A DNA stretch of 64,000 bases, taken from assembly GCF_024129435.1 (NCBI RefSeq), contig NZ_JAMXXN010000006.1, positions 62,001-126,000 on the forward strand, in the 5' to 3' direction. Shown one piece after another: positions 42,930 through 51,393 of the stretch (positions within the stretch are counted from its first letter, which is position 1; the number at the start of each line of letters is the position of its first letter). The DNA is from Acinetobacter lwoffii. Its GTDB lineage: Bacteria; Pseudomonadota; Gammaproteobacteria; Pseudomonadales; Moraxellaceae. A program made the translations under genes and the position numbers. The notes under the pieces were generated by a model that saw only the letters and a program-made list of their open reading frames with translations, was not told the origin of the DNA and did not search any database.

Positions 42930-44162
42930 ATGCAACCAGTCACATTCCTTGAGGCACTTCGGTTTGCTCACAGTAAAAAAATCGTGCTGCCTGATGAGTT
43001 TTATTCAATGGATCTAAAGACCCGGCAGATGGCAACTACGGTTAGCTTTCTATCGAGTCTTGAGCAGATTGAAACTGTCATTAAGGCGGTGAATAAATCG
43101 ATTGCCGACGGCGGTACTTTTAAAGATTTTCAGAAGCTCATTGAAGAATCTGAAATCATTCTGCCAAAGCACTATCTGGACAATGTATTCCGTACCAATA
43201 TCCAAAGTGCTTATGGTCATGGCCGGTGGCAACAACAGCAACGGAACAAGGCCAAGCGACAATATCTGATGTACTCGGCGATCAATGATAGTCGCGTGCG
43301 TCCCAGTCATTTGGCTCTGAACCGGATTGTATTGCCGATTGATCACCCGTTCTGGCTAACACATTACCCGCCGCTGGGCTTTCGTTGCCGCTGCACCGTG
43401 ATTGCCTTAACTGAGAAGCAGGCATTGAAATACGGCATTACACCTGACGATCAGTTGCCTGAGATAGCTAAAGCCTTAGATTGGAGCTCTCATCCATTGC
43501 AGTTTGGTGAGCTTGAATCACTGGTGGATAAAAAGATTAGTGCTTCGTCCCTGGATAAAGAGTATTTGCTTGAGCAAAAAGAGATCATTAGAGCGGAATG
43601 GACGGCGAGCAAAAAGCTCACCAGTCTATTTGCTCCGATAGATGATAAAACTCGGGACTTATTCGATACGGTGGCCAATACAGTAATACCACTTGATCCA
43701 AGCATTCGACCAAGTGCGATTCGCACCTTCTTGGACTATGTGCAGGGAAATGATGCCGCACTGACTGGCTATTTAAACTCTGCTACAGGCTCACTAGCTG
43801 ATGATGTACTTAAGCGCTGGCTGAGTATCGATATGGCAGCGATTCAAGCTGTAGCAAGTAATACGGCTTCAACCGTGGTGGGTGCTGCAACACTTAATCA
43901 AGTAGCGGCTTATCAGGTAGGGCAAAAAGTTCAATTGAATGCGCCGTTGCTGATGGTAGATACAGCTTCAGATATCGCAATTAAGATTGAGAATGCGAAA
44001 GGCTTGGGTGTTGATCTGGATATGTTGAATGCAGGCAACGGCGTTTTGATACCAATGGGATTGTCTTTTGAGGTAGTTTCGATTGAAGCGATTGAAGCGA
44101 TTGAAGCGATTGAAGCGATTGAAGGGCAATTAATTTATACATTAAAAGTTTTGGTGAATTAA
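42930..44162 (+). CDS. MuF-type head morphogenesis protein with C-terminal extension
   Basis: The first ~180 residues are the Mu gpF-like minor head domain, ending in 'HPFWLTHYPPLGFRCRCTVIAL'. The C-terminal ~200 residues are an additional domain. 'YQVGQKVQLNAPLLMVDTASDIA' and 'GNGVLIPMGLSFEVVSIE' recall the strands of ADP-ribosyltransferase-like toxins sometimes fused to MuF proteins, but the usual Glu before the last strand is not evident. Treat that as a weak inference. A 9-bp tandem repeat encodes (IEA)n near the end. Confidence 0.82.
   Translation: MQPVTFLEALRFAHSKKIVLPDEFYSMDLKTRQMATTVSFLSSLEQIETVIKAVNKSIADGGTFKDFQKLIEESEIILPKHYLDNVFRTNIQSAYGHGRWQQQQRNKAKRQYLMYSAINDSRVRPSHLALNRIVLPIDHPFWLTHYPPLGFRCRCTVIALTEKQALKYGITPDDQLPEIAKALDWSSHPLQFGELESLVDKKISASSLDKEYLLEQKEIIRAEWTASKKLTSLFAPIDDKTRDLFDTVANTVIPLDPSIRPSAIRTFLDYVQGNDAALTGYLNSATGSLADDVLKRWLSIDMAAIQAVASNTASTVVGAATLNQVAAYQVGQKVQLNAPLLMVDTASDIAIKIENAKGLGVDLDMLNAGNGVLIPMGLSFEVVSIEAIEAIEAIEAIEGQLIYTLKVLVN
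44081..44125 (+). repeat. 9-bp tandem repeat (GATTGAAGC) x5
   Basis: Five in-frame units start at 44081, 44090, 44099, 44108 and 44117 (the last ends GG). They code for repeated Ile-Glu-Ala. A change in copy number adds or removes three residues without shifting frame. Confidence 0.9.
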
Positions 44163-44402
44163 ATGACAACAAAATTAAGCCTTTCAACCACCCCGGTGCG
44201 TGTATCGAATGGAAGTAAAGAGGTACATGTGACCGTTAATAAGGGTTCTAAGCCACGATATGCAATTAGTGTTGCTCAGCCCAATACAAATCAATACCAC
44301 GTGCTTTTAGAGCCAGTGATGAATATTGGTGAAGGCTATACCGTGTGGATGTGGAAGGGTGATTCTGACCCACTGGAAATCGTTTACTCAGAGAAAATGT
44401 AA
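44163..44402 (+). CDS. hypothetical phage structural protein, 79 aa
   Basis: A small beta-rich protein ('PVRVSNGSKEVHVTVNKGSKPRYAIS'). The start directly follows the MuF stop and the stop overlaps the next ATG (AATG). Possibly a minor capsid or spike component by position; no family recognised. Confidence 0.65.
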   Translation: MTTKLSLSTTPVRVSNGSKEVHVTVNKGSKPRYAISVAQPNTNQYHVLLEPVMNIGEGYTVWMWKGDSDPLEIVYSEKM

Positions 44403-45673
44403 TGATCAAAACACCGCTTAGCACCGTTTTAGGCGGTGCATTTTGGACACCGGGAGCCACTGTGATTGGTGGCAACACCCCAACCTTTGACCAGCAGATT
44501 TTGAAACTCTTTGCAAATGGCGAGCAGGGCTTCTATTACGATCCCAATGATCTAACTACGATGTTTCAGGATGCTGCGGGGGTTATTCCTGTGACTGATG
44601 TAGGGCAGCCTGTGGGGTTGATGTTGGATAAGAGTAAAGGTTTGGAGTTAGGTGCTGAGTTAATCACTAATGGCACATTTGACACTGGTATTGAAGGTTG
44701 GGATAGTTACTCAGCAACGCTTGAGTATAGTGGGTCGCAGTTAAAAGCTACCGCAACAGCCAGTACATCGGGTAGTGTTTCCCAAGCCATATCAACAGTC
44801 TCAGGTAAATTCTACGTCATATCTTGTGAGATTACGCCTGACTTATCGAATACGGTAAAAGGATTGGGCAGGCTCAATATTATGAGTGGAGGTGTCAATA
44901 GTTATACAGAAGGTGGATTGACAGACGGTGTTAGGAATAAAGTTCAAATAATTGTTAAGGCAAATAGTGCTCTTATGACAATTAACATAGGAATAGCAAA
45001 AGTAGGTTTTTGGGGGGGTGTCGGTGCTACTTTATATATTGATAACGTATCTGTCAAAGAACTGACAGGTAACCACGCATACCAAACCACATCGGCAAGC
45101 CGCCCTATCCTTCGTAAAAACGATGTAACAGGCGCTAATTATTTAGAATTTGATGGTTCTGACGACTTCTTGCAGACAAATAGTGTTGACTTCACCGCTG
45201 TTGATGAGATGACAGTAATTGCCGCTATACGTGGTATTGGTGGTGCGTTGAATAGTATAGTTATTGAGAGTAGTCCATCGGGGTTCGCAACAAACGGTTC
45301 ATTTGGTGTGAGATACCCAGGTATCATCGGCAATACATTAACATTTACATCAAGAGGGACTGCTTATGCACAAGTAAATGCAGGTTCAAATCTTATTCCT
45401 CCACAATCATTGGTGTTAACAGGCTCGGCTAAGATTTCAACAAGTGTGATGTCAATTCGTGCGAACGGTGTAGCTTATTCGGAAACATTAAGTCAGGGCA
45501 GTGGTAATTATGGTAACTACCCTTTATACATCGGCAGACGCGCAGGGACTTCACTCCCACTCAACGGGCATCTATACGGCATTATCGGCATAGGTAAACT
45601 GATCCCTGAATCGGATGTCAAAAGAATCGAACAAGGCCTTGCTAAGTTCTTGGGGGTAACACTCAATGTTTAA
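44402..45673 (+). CDS. phage protein with carbohydrate-binding-like and LamG-like domains
   Basis: Residues ~85-220 resemble a CBM4/9-like jelly roll ('ELITNGTFDTGIEGWDSYSATLEYSGSQLK' region and 'LYIDNVSVKEL'). Residues ~235-415 resemble a concanavalin/LamG fold ('YLEFDGSDDFLQT', 'NYPLYIGRRAG', 'HLYGIIGIGKLI'). Such proteins decorate virions and may bind glycans. It lies in the head module, so a head decoration role is more likely than a tail fibre; that is inference. Confidence 0.7.
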   Translation: MIKTPLSTVLGGAFWTPGATVIGGNTPTFDQQILKLFANGEQGFYYDPNDLTTMFQDAAGVIPVTDVGQPVGLMLDKSKGLELGAELITNGTFDTGIEGWDSYSATLEYSGSQLKATATASTSGSVSQAISTVSGKFYVISCEITPDLSNTVKGLGRLNIMSGGVNSYTEGGLTDGVRNKVQIIVKANSALMTINIGIAKVGFWGGVGATLYIDNVSVKELTGNHAYQTTSASRPILRKNDVTGANYLEFDGSDDFLQTNSVDFTAVDEMTVIAAIRGIGGALNSIVIESSPSGFATNGSFGVRYPGIIGNTLTFTSRGTAYAQVNAGSNLIPPQSLVLTGSAKISTSVMSIRANGVAYSETLSQGSGNYGNYPLYIGRRAGTSLPLNGHLYGIIGIGKLIPESDVKRIEQGLAKFLGVTLNV

Positions 45674-46001
45674 TCTATCAGTCGTAAACATCGTCCCCGA
45701 TGCCCACAAGGGCGCGATCAATCAGATTGCTGAAGCTTATGGCTGTGGGCCTAACAACTTGTCAGTAAAACTACAAGGTGAAGACGGCATTTATTGGGGC
45801 TGTCATTCGTGGTGGAAGCCAGAAGATTATGCAGTATTCAGTGATGATGAATTACGACAGCAGGTAGTGCCTACCGAGTTACAACCAGCCCTTGAGTTTC
45901 TGTATGAGCGCCTGATGCTTGATGGTGATGCTCGGGAGAATTGGCAGACTGCATTAGCTTTAAATGGGCTTTCTGAAGTTCTGGAAGAAAATCAAACATG
46001 A
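45666..46001 (+). CDS. hypothetical phage protein, 111 aa
   Basis: Overlaps the previous gene by 8 bp. 'DAHKGAINQIAEAYGCGPNNLSVKLQ' and 'HSWWKPEDYAVFSDDELRQ' suggest a small soluble protein, Trp-rich in the middle. It may act with the glycan-binding-like protein before it. No known family. Confidence 0.65.
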   Translation: MFNLSVVNIVPDAHKGAINQIAEAYGCGPNNLSVKLQGEDGIYWGCHSWWKPEDYAVFSDDELRQQVVPTELQPALEFLYERLMLDGDARENWQTALALNGLSEVLEENQT

Positions 46002-46022
46002 CCGCCGAAAGGGCGGTTTTTT
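46001..46022 (+). terminator. intrinsic terminator inside the late operon
   Basis: ACCGCC-GAAA-GGGCGGT followed by T6, between the 111-aa gene and the protease gene. Late transcription must read through it. Confidence 0.8.
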
Positions 46023-46036
46023 ATGGAGCATGAAAA

Positions 46037-46999
46037 ATGCCAGATCCAAATGAAGAGCGGCTGAAGTATTTATTTAATGCCTCTGCGATTGAGGTACCCA
46101 AAGCCGAAGAAGGGCAAAAACGAAAATTCAAAGGCACTGCTTATGCCGGTGGTCGTGTAGATGGTCACTGGTATTGGGGACGCTCTGGCGTGGTCTTTGA
46201 TCTTGATGGAATTGAGATTGATAAGCCGACAGCCTTACTTGAAGAACACTTCGGCTCAAGTCGAATTGGTGTCGTTCAAACCGTGGATACAAACGGAAAG
46301 ATTGATGTATCAGGTGATTTCCTTACAAACGCCAAAGCACAGGAAATTGTCCAGGACTCTGATGACGGTTTCCCGTTCCAGATGTCGATGATGATTGATC
46401 CGGGATCGATTGAAGAAGTGTCTCAAGGCAAAACGGTCACTGTAAATGATCAGTCGTTTGAAGGCCCAATCACCATCTTCCGTCAAAACCGTATTCGTGA
46501 ATTTACGATCTGCTCGACTGGTGCTGATCGCAACACATCAATTAAAGCCTTCTCGGGCAAAGCCAATCCAAACCCAACCAAAGAGGACACAGACGTGACC
46601 GAATTAGAAAAAGCACAACAGGCCAAAGAGCAGGCAGAACGTGAGCGTGATGATGCCTTGGCTGAACTTAAGCAGTTCAAAGCACAGAAACGTGCTGATG
46701 AAATTACAGCTTTAGAAACTGAGCTGAAAACACAGTTTAGTGCTGAAGATAAAACCGCTTATACCAATATGGATGATTCGGTTTTTACCTTCGCGGCTAA
46801 GCAACTTCGTCAGTTCTCGGCAGGTAATACACAACCACCAGCTGCACAACAGCCACAGCCTGCACCAAATGTAAATCCGGCATTTGCTCACCTGTTTAGC
46901 CATCAAGCTAATCCGGGACAAGGTGGCCAGTCGAATAATACCGACACTCACAAATTCACTTCTGGTGCACAAGCATTTGCAGAACAAAAGGGGAAATAA
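46037..46999 (+). CDS. prohead protease fused to scaffold
   Basis: The N-terminal ~170 residues look like a caudovirus prohead serine protease, with H71 in 'LLEEHFGSSRIGVV' and S117 in 'FPFQMSMMIDPG'. A coiled coil (about 187-235) and a Gln/Pro-rich tail follow, as in protease-scaffold fusions. It should shape and then mature the capsid formed by the two following gene products. Confidence 0.78.
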   Translation: MPDPNEERLKYLFNASAIEVPKAEEGQKRKFKGTAYAGGRVDGHWYWGRSGVVFDLDGIEIDKPTALLEEHFGSSRIGVVQTVDTNGKIDVSGDFLTNAKAQEIVQDSDDGFPFQMSMMIDPGSIEEVSQGKTVTVNDQSFEGPITIFRQNRIREFTICSTGADRNTSIKAFSGKANPNPTKEDTDVTELEKAQQAKEQAERERDDALAELKQFKAQKRADEITALETELKTQFSAEDKTAYTNMDDSVFTFAAKQLRQFSAGNTQPPAAQQPQPAPNVNPAFAHLFSHQANPGQGGQSNNTDTHKFTSGAQAFAEQKGK

Positions 47000-47002
47000 T
47001 TC

Positions 47003-47377
47003 ATGGCTATTCACTATGTACCGCCTATTTCGGTCACTTCAAAACGACTGATCCTGGACAATGAAAAATTACGTCGTGCTAATGCCAAGGTGCCAACCGC
47101 TACAGCATTTAAATACGGTGATCTATTAACGCTGTCAGATGCCAATGTGCTGGCCCATGCCACTGATGAAAAAACATGGGATGTGATTTGTGGTCAGGAT
47201 GTGTCGGCTGCAGAAGCCACAATCAAGGCCGCTGATGGGATCGAAATCCCTGTGTATTACGGTGGCGTCTTCAATGTTGAAGCCGTGTCATTAAACGGAA
47301 CTTTGCTCACTACTGCGAAATATGATGCAGCGCGTGCCAAGGCAACTAAAAACAAAATCGAACTTTCTAAGGTGTAA
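47003..47377 (+). CDS. head decoration protein
   Basis: A 124-residue beta-rich protein directly before the major capsid gene, the position of lambda gpD. 'KYGDLLTLSDANVLAHATDEKTWDVICGQDV' fits phage decoration proteins. It likely stabilises the capsid. Spacing to the capsid gene is 5 bp. Confidence 0.75.
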   Translation: MAIHYVPPISVTSKRLILDNEKLRRANAKVPTATAFKYGDLLTLSDANVLAHATDEKTWDVICGQDVSAAEATIKAADGIEIPVYYGGVFNVEAVSLNGTLLTTAKYDAARAKATKNKIELSKV

Positions 47378-47382
47378 TTAAC

Positions 47383-48462
47383 ATGCCACAGTCTTTTAAT
47401 CTTGAGGGCACTCCGCTCGAACTTCTTGATGTGGGTGAACTCGCACTGATTCACTCGAATTACCGTCCGATGGATACCTGGCTTTTAGACAAGCTTTTCC
47501 CAAATCGCCCGTTATTCAACCGTGATGATGTACCTTTGGCCGAAGTATCTGCCGAACATGATCTGGCACCACTGGTATCACCGCAACAGCCTGGTAAGCC
47601 ATTTGATACCACGCAATCAGGTGAAGTACGCCATGTTAAACCGGCTTACTACAAGCCAAAGAACCAAGTCACTCCGGCAGAAACTTTTGAAATTGCCTTG
47701 CTTGAGCGCTTACGTACTGCAGGTATCATCTCAACTGGTAACCAGCGATTATCTGAGCAAGAGCAAATGATCATTGCCCAGATCTCGGTAATGAAGCGCA
47801 ACCACGATGCAATTGATAACTCAGTCCTCATGATGGCAATTGATTTACTGAAAAATGGTAAATACGCGCTTCACTCCGATGATTATGAATACAACCTGGT
47901 GGATTACCGTCGTGATGCATCTTTAACATTTACGCCGTTAACCAAGTGGAATGAAGTTGGTGCTAAACCAGTAACTGATATCCGCACTATGCTTGAACGT
48001 CAATTGGCTGCTGATGGTGGTGAAGCTAAGCTATCTGTTATGTCTGGCTTGGTTTGGGCAGCTCTCTGGAACAATGAAGAGTTTAAGAAAGAGTTCATCA
48101 CGCCGTATGCCGGTATTTCTGTTCCAGTGAATCCAAGCTTTGGTGTCAAAGAATCTGCGACATTCAAAGGTACTTTTGATGGAATTGAATTCTGGGTGTA
48201 TGACGCGACCTACCGTAACAAAGGTCAGGTGAAGCGCTTTATTCCTAAGGATTACTTCTCACTGATCTCTGATACTAATGGTTCAGTTGCTCACTGTAAG
48301 ATTAAAAACATGTTGGCCAACGGCGTTGCTCAGCAATACTTTGATCGTCAGTGGTACTGCGAAGATCCAAGCGGAATCATGCTGATGACTGAATCTGCTC
48401 CACTGGTTGTGCCGTCTAATAAGAACGGTGTGGTTGGTGGTACTGGCTTTATCACCCTATAA
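47383..48462 (+). CDS. major capsid protein (lambda gpE family)
   Basis: The 359-residue protein matches the phage capsid E family (PF03864): 'LDKLFPNRPLFNRDDVPLAEV', 'DYRRDASLTFTPLTKWNE', 'FWVYDATYRNKGQVKRFIP' and 'MTESAPLVVPSNKNG'. It forms the shell. A lambda-type capsid behind a Mu-type portal shows that the head module is mosaic. Confidence 0.9.
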   Translation: MPQSFNLEGTPLELLDVGELALIHSNYRPMDTWLLDKLFPNRPLFNRDDVPLAEVSAEHDLAPLVSPQQPGKPFDTTQSGEVRHVKPAYYKPKNQVTPAETFEIALLERLRTAGIISTGNQRLSEQEQMIIAQISVMKRNHDAIDNSVLMMAIDLLKNGKYALHSDDYEYNLVDYRRDASLTFTPLTKWNEVGAKPVTDIRTMLERQLAADGGEAKLSVMSGLVWAALWNNEEFKKEFITPYAGISVPVNPSFGVKESATFKGTFDGIEFWVYDATYRNKGQVKRFIPKDYFSLISDTNGSVAHCKIKNMLANGVAQQYFDRQWYCEDPSGIMLMTESAPLVVPSNKNGVVGGTGFITL

Positions 48463-48472
48463 GGAGCAAGAC

Positions 48473-48811
48473 ATGCCGAAGTACACAGCAAAACAATCCA
48501 TCGGGCATTTTATGCCAGGTGATGAAATCAAAGGGCTTGAAGCTAAACAACTTCAGGCCCTTTTAGCATCTGGGGTTATTGAAGAATATCAGGAGCCGGA
48601 AGAGCCAGAAGCAGACAATACCGCTGCACGTTTGGCTGAACTTGAAAAGGCCAATGCTGAACTGACTGCAGTAAATAAAACCTTAGCAGATGACAAAGCC
48701 AAAGCTGATCAGGAAATTGCTGAGCTAAAAGCAAAGGTGGCTGATCTTGAAAAGGCCAAGCCTGCTACAAAACCTAAAGCAGATGCCAAGCCTGCAGACG
48801 AAACCAAGTAG
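48473..48811 (+). CDS. small phage protein with coiled coil
   Basis: ATG 48473 is preceded by AAGGAG; the frame is open to 48407 inside the capsid gene, but that start is unlikely. The first 35 residues ('YTAKQSIGHFMPGDEIKGLEAKQLQALLASGVIEE') form a small domain also found in the 56-aa protein at 50171. The rest is a charged coiled coil and Lys/Ala/Pro tail. Likely a head-tail joining accessory. Confidence 0.7.
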   Translation: MPKYTAKQSIGHFMPGDEIKGLEAKQLQALLASGVIEEYQEPEEPEADNTAARLAELEKANAELTAVNKTLADDKAKADQEIAELKAKVADLEKAKPATKPKADAKPADETK

Positions 48812-48818
48812 GTGATCT

Positions 48819-49259
48819 ATGTATGCGACTGAATCAGATTTGGTCGCACGATTTGGCGATGAGATTGAAAATCTGAAAACGATGCTTCCTTCTCAATCAT
48901 CTGTCCAGGATGCAATTCAGGATGCAACAGAGGAAATTAACGGTCACATCGGCGGTCGTTATCCTTTGCCGCTGCCTAATGTGCCGAGTAATTTAAAGCG
49001 TATGACGTGTGATATTGCACGTTATCGCCTTTACTTTCAGCAACCAACCGAAGAGGTTCGACAGCGCTATGAGGATGCAATTTCTTTCCTTAAGCGTGTT
49101 GCTGACAACAAAGCACACTTGCAGATCCAATTGCCTGTAACAAACCAGATCGTGGATGACCAACCTAAAGGGCGACCTTCAACGGCGCCAGTCGGTACTT
49201 CATATACCGGTGGTGTATTTGGAGATTCTATTCTGGATCAAATGCCCAGCATGAAGTGA
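48819..49259 (+). CDS. DUF1320 neck protein (Mu gp36-like)
   Basis: DUF1320 family: 'MYATESDLVARFGDEIENL' and 'ATEEINGHIGGRYPLPLPNVPSNLKRMTCDIARYRLY'. Such proteins sit at the head-tail connector. 146 residues, usual length. AGGTGATCT precedes the start. Confidence 0.87.
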   Translation: MYATESDLVARFGDEIENLKTMLPSQSSVQDAIQDATEEINGHIGGRYPLPLPNVPSNLKRMTCDIARYRLYFQQPTEEVRQRYEDAISFLKRVADNKAHLQIQLPVTNQIVDDQPKGRPSTAPVGTSYTGGVFGDSILDQMPSMK

Positions 49260-49266
49260 GGTGCTT

Positions 49267-49764
49267 ATGGCTTTTGCAATAACCATTCAGGCAGATAGTT
49301 CACCTATCGAAGCAATCCTTGCTCGCTTAAACCAGTTCGATGTCGATAAGTCAAAGATGTTTAACGACATTGGCGATGCCATGCTTTATGCGACAAGGAA
49401 GCGATTTCAATATCAATATGATGTTGATGGTAACCCGTGGAAAGTTTCATGGCGCGCTCGTTTGCAAGGTGGGGAAACGGGCCGCGATAGAGGTGATTTA
49501 CTCAATGGTATGAGCTACAACGTTTTGAACAATGGCGTGGAGTGGGGTGCTAATCAAACTTATGCGCATGTTTTTCATTATGGTGCTCATATCACCCCCA
49601 AGAACGGTCAATACATTACGTTTGCGGTGGCAGGGCAATATCGAAAAGTAAAAGAGGTGAACATTCCATCCCGTACTTTTCTTGGTATTAATTCGGAAGA
49701 TGAGGCGAAAGTCTTAGACATTGTCGGGAGTTTTATAGATGAGCACCTTCTTCGCGGTGCGTGA
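49267..49764 (+). CDS. virion morphogenesis protein (Mu gpG / gpS-like tail completion)
   Basis: Matches phage virion morphogenesis proteins: 'FQYQYDVDGNPWKVSWRARLQGG', 'LLNGMSYNVLNNGVEWGANQTYAHVFHYGAHI', 'IPSRTFLGI'. It should help join head and tail. ATG 49267 follows GAGGTG; a GTG at 49261 is the alternative. Confidence 0.85.
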   Translation: MAFAITIQADSSPIEAILARLNQFDVDKSKMFNDIGDAMLYATRKRFQYQYDVDGNPWKVSWRARLQGGETGRDRGDLLNGMSYNVLNNGVEWGANQTYAHVFHYGAHITPKNGQYITFAVAGQYRKVKEVNIPSRTFLGINSEDEAKVLDIVGSFIDEHLLRGA

Positions 49765-50161
49765 TGAGATTGCAGAAAAACTGAAAGAGATTCCAGAATT
49801 TCTAAAGATCTATACGCCGTTGAATTCAGTCAGCGTAACAGAGATGTCGCAAGTCACGCCGTCGGCACACGTCAATTTTGTTCGTATAGATAAAAAGGCA
49901 AGTGCAGGTCGTGGAAGCATCAACCAGATCGGCCAGCAATGGGCGGTTACGGTGGCATGTCGCAATGCTCAATCTCAAATGACCGATGGACGTGCTGTAA
50001 GTGATGAAGCGGGGTTTTTGACTGAGAAGGTGATTCAACTGCTTTCCGGTTGGCAGCCTCAAGCATCACGTACGGCGCTGGAATTTATCTCAGTTCGGGA
50101 TGGCTATAGTCCAGGCTTTGCATATATCACGATTATCTTTGAATCACAAAAATTCATTTAG
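49739..50161 (+). CDS. tail terminator-like protein (Mu gp37-like position)
   Basis: A 140-residue protein overlapping the previous gene by 26 bp. 'QQWAVTVACRNAQSQMTDGRAVSDEAGFLTEKVIQLLSGW' matches the form of tail terminator or gp37-like proteins that cap the tail tube. Function is assigned mainly by position and shape. Confidence 0.7.
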   Translation: MSTFFAVRDEIAEKLKEIPEFLKIYTPLNSVSVTEMSQVTPSAHVNFVRIDKKASAGRGSINQIGQQWAVTVACRNAQSQMTDGRAVSDEAGFLTEKVIQLLSGWQPQASRTALEFISVRDGYSPGFAYITIIFESQKFI

Positions 50162-50170
50162 GAGCCAGTC

Positions 50171-50341
50171 ATGGCAAAACAATACAAGGCAACTCAGCCT
50201 GTCGGTCGCTTTAAAAAAGGCGATGTCGTTGGCGGGTTGGATGACGCACAAATCAAAAAATTACTGGCAGATGGTGTGATTCAGGAACTTCCTGAAGCTA
50301 AAGCTGCTCCAGCCAAGAAAACCACAGGGGATGAAAAGTAA
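50171..50341 (+). CDS. small phage protein, 56 aa
   Basis: ATG 50171 with GGAG nine bases upstream; the TAA shares its last A with the tail tube ATG. 'YKATQPVGRFKKGDVVGGLDDAQIKKLLADGVIQEL' is homologous to the N-terminus of the protein at 48473, but without the coiled coil. Function unknown. Confidence 0.75.
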   Translation: MAKQYKATQPVGRFKKGDVVGGLDDAQIKKLLADGVIQELPEAKAAPAKKTTGDEK

Positions 50342-51102
50342 TGGCTAAAGAATATATCTCGTTGCAGGGTAAATTCTATTTATCCAAGCTAACCAATGGC
50401 ATTGCTGGCGCTATGCGCCATCTGGGCAACGTGCCTGATTTTGAACTTGAGATTAGTGCAGATGTTATTGAGCATCAAGAGTCAACATCAGGCAATCGCA
50501 CAACCGACTTTACGATGGTAAATACAACTTCTGTGAATTTCTCTGGAACACTTGAAGAAGTAGACAAAGACAATCTGGAGTACATCGTATCTGGTACCAA
50601 CTCTGAAGTTACAAGCAAAGCGATTGCTGATGAATCACTAGGTACTGTGGTTGCTGGTCAGGAAATTCAATTAAAGGGTTATAATTTATCAGAAGTGACC
50701 TTTAAGGACTCAACCAGCAGCACACCAAAAACACTTACTGATGATCAGTACACCGTAGATGCTAAGTTTGGCACTGTGATTTTTCATGATGTAGCAGACC
50801 TCACGATGCCGATCCTAGCCACCTACACAACTGGTGCCGTAACACATACCACTTTGGCAAATAACTTCAATGAAGAATATGAATTGTTCTTTAAAGGGGT
50901 GAACACGGCAAATGGTAAGCACATGGCTGTGCGCTTATGGCGAACTAAAAAGTCACCTGAAACCACTTTCCCATTAATTCATGAAGAATTGGGTCAGTAT
51001 GAAATCTCTGGTCAGGCCTTATCTGATGTGGGTAAAGAAACAGACCCAACACTTGGCTTATATGGCCATATCGTAACGATTCCGGCAGCAACAGCACCGT
51101 AA
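50341..51102 (+). CDS. major tail tube protein
   Basis: A 253-residue beta-rich protein of tail-tube type: 'GNVPDFELEISADVIEHQESTSGNRTTDF', a central insertion ('TLTDDQYTVDAKFGTVIFHD'), and 'AVRLWRTKKSPETTFPLIHEELGQYEISGQAL'. Position before assembly and tape measure genes agrees. Forms the tube of a siphovirus tail. Confidence 0.85.
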   Translation: MAKEYISLQGKFYLSKLTNGIAGAMRHLGNVPDFELEISADVIEHQESTSGNRTTDFTMVNTTSVNFSGTLEEVDKDNLEYIVSGTNSEVTSKAIADESLGTVVAGQEIQLKGYNLSEVTFKDSTSSTPKTLTDDQYTVDAKFGTVIFHDVADLTMPILATYTTGAVTHTTLANNFNEEYELFFKGVNTANGKHMAVRLWRTKKSPETTFPLIHEELGQYEISGQALSDVGKETDPTLGLYGHIVTIPAATAP

Positions 51103-51244
51103 CCTTTCGCAGGTACAAAGAACTCCACGGCGCTATGCGTCTTTTTTTGTGCCTGTTTTTAGATGACTTTGAATTGTATTAACTAGTTTCTACAACCCAA
51201 AGTCATTTACCACCCTATTGACAGAAAAGTATATTTTTAAAGCG

Positions 51245-51272
51245 AAGCCGGCCTAACAAGTCGGCTTTTTTA
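51245..51272 (+). terminator. terminator before the antirepressor cassette
   Basis: AAGCCG/CGGCTT (extended by GC) followed by T6. It separates tail tube transcription from the C4-like RNA. A TTGACA lies at 51218-51223, but I find no good -10 for it. Confidence 0.7.
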
Positions 51273-51280
51273 ATGCCTGC

Positions 51281-51371
51281 AATTTGGGCAAACCGCTGGC
51301 TAGGTTGATCCCCGAAAGGAAGATGGTCGTTTCGACTATTCATTGCATCTTCTTGCCAGTGTTTCTTTTTT
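51281..51371 (+). ncRNA. C4-like antisense RNA upstream of the antirepressor gene
   Basis: An outer stem CTGGC (51296-51300)/GCCAG (51355-51359) encloses a CCGAAAGG hairpin and a second arm, AGATG (51321-51325)/CATCT (51346-51350), holding GTCG-TTT-CGAC. A T-run ends it. Bases 51331-51344 are complementary to 51372-51385 (12 Watson-Crick plus 2 wobble pairs), which includes most of the antirepressor's ribosome site. Structure and pairing match the C4 RNA of phages P1/P7, which silences ant. Confidence 0.75.
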
Positions 51372-51393
51372 AATGAGTAGTCGGAGCATATCA

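Noticed and set aside
44081..44125. CRISPR or mobile repeat
   Set aside because: A 9-bp in-frame microsatellite is the simple explanation.
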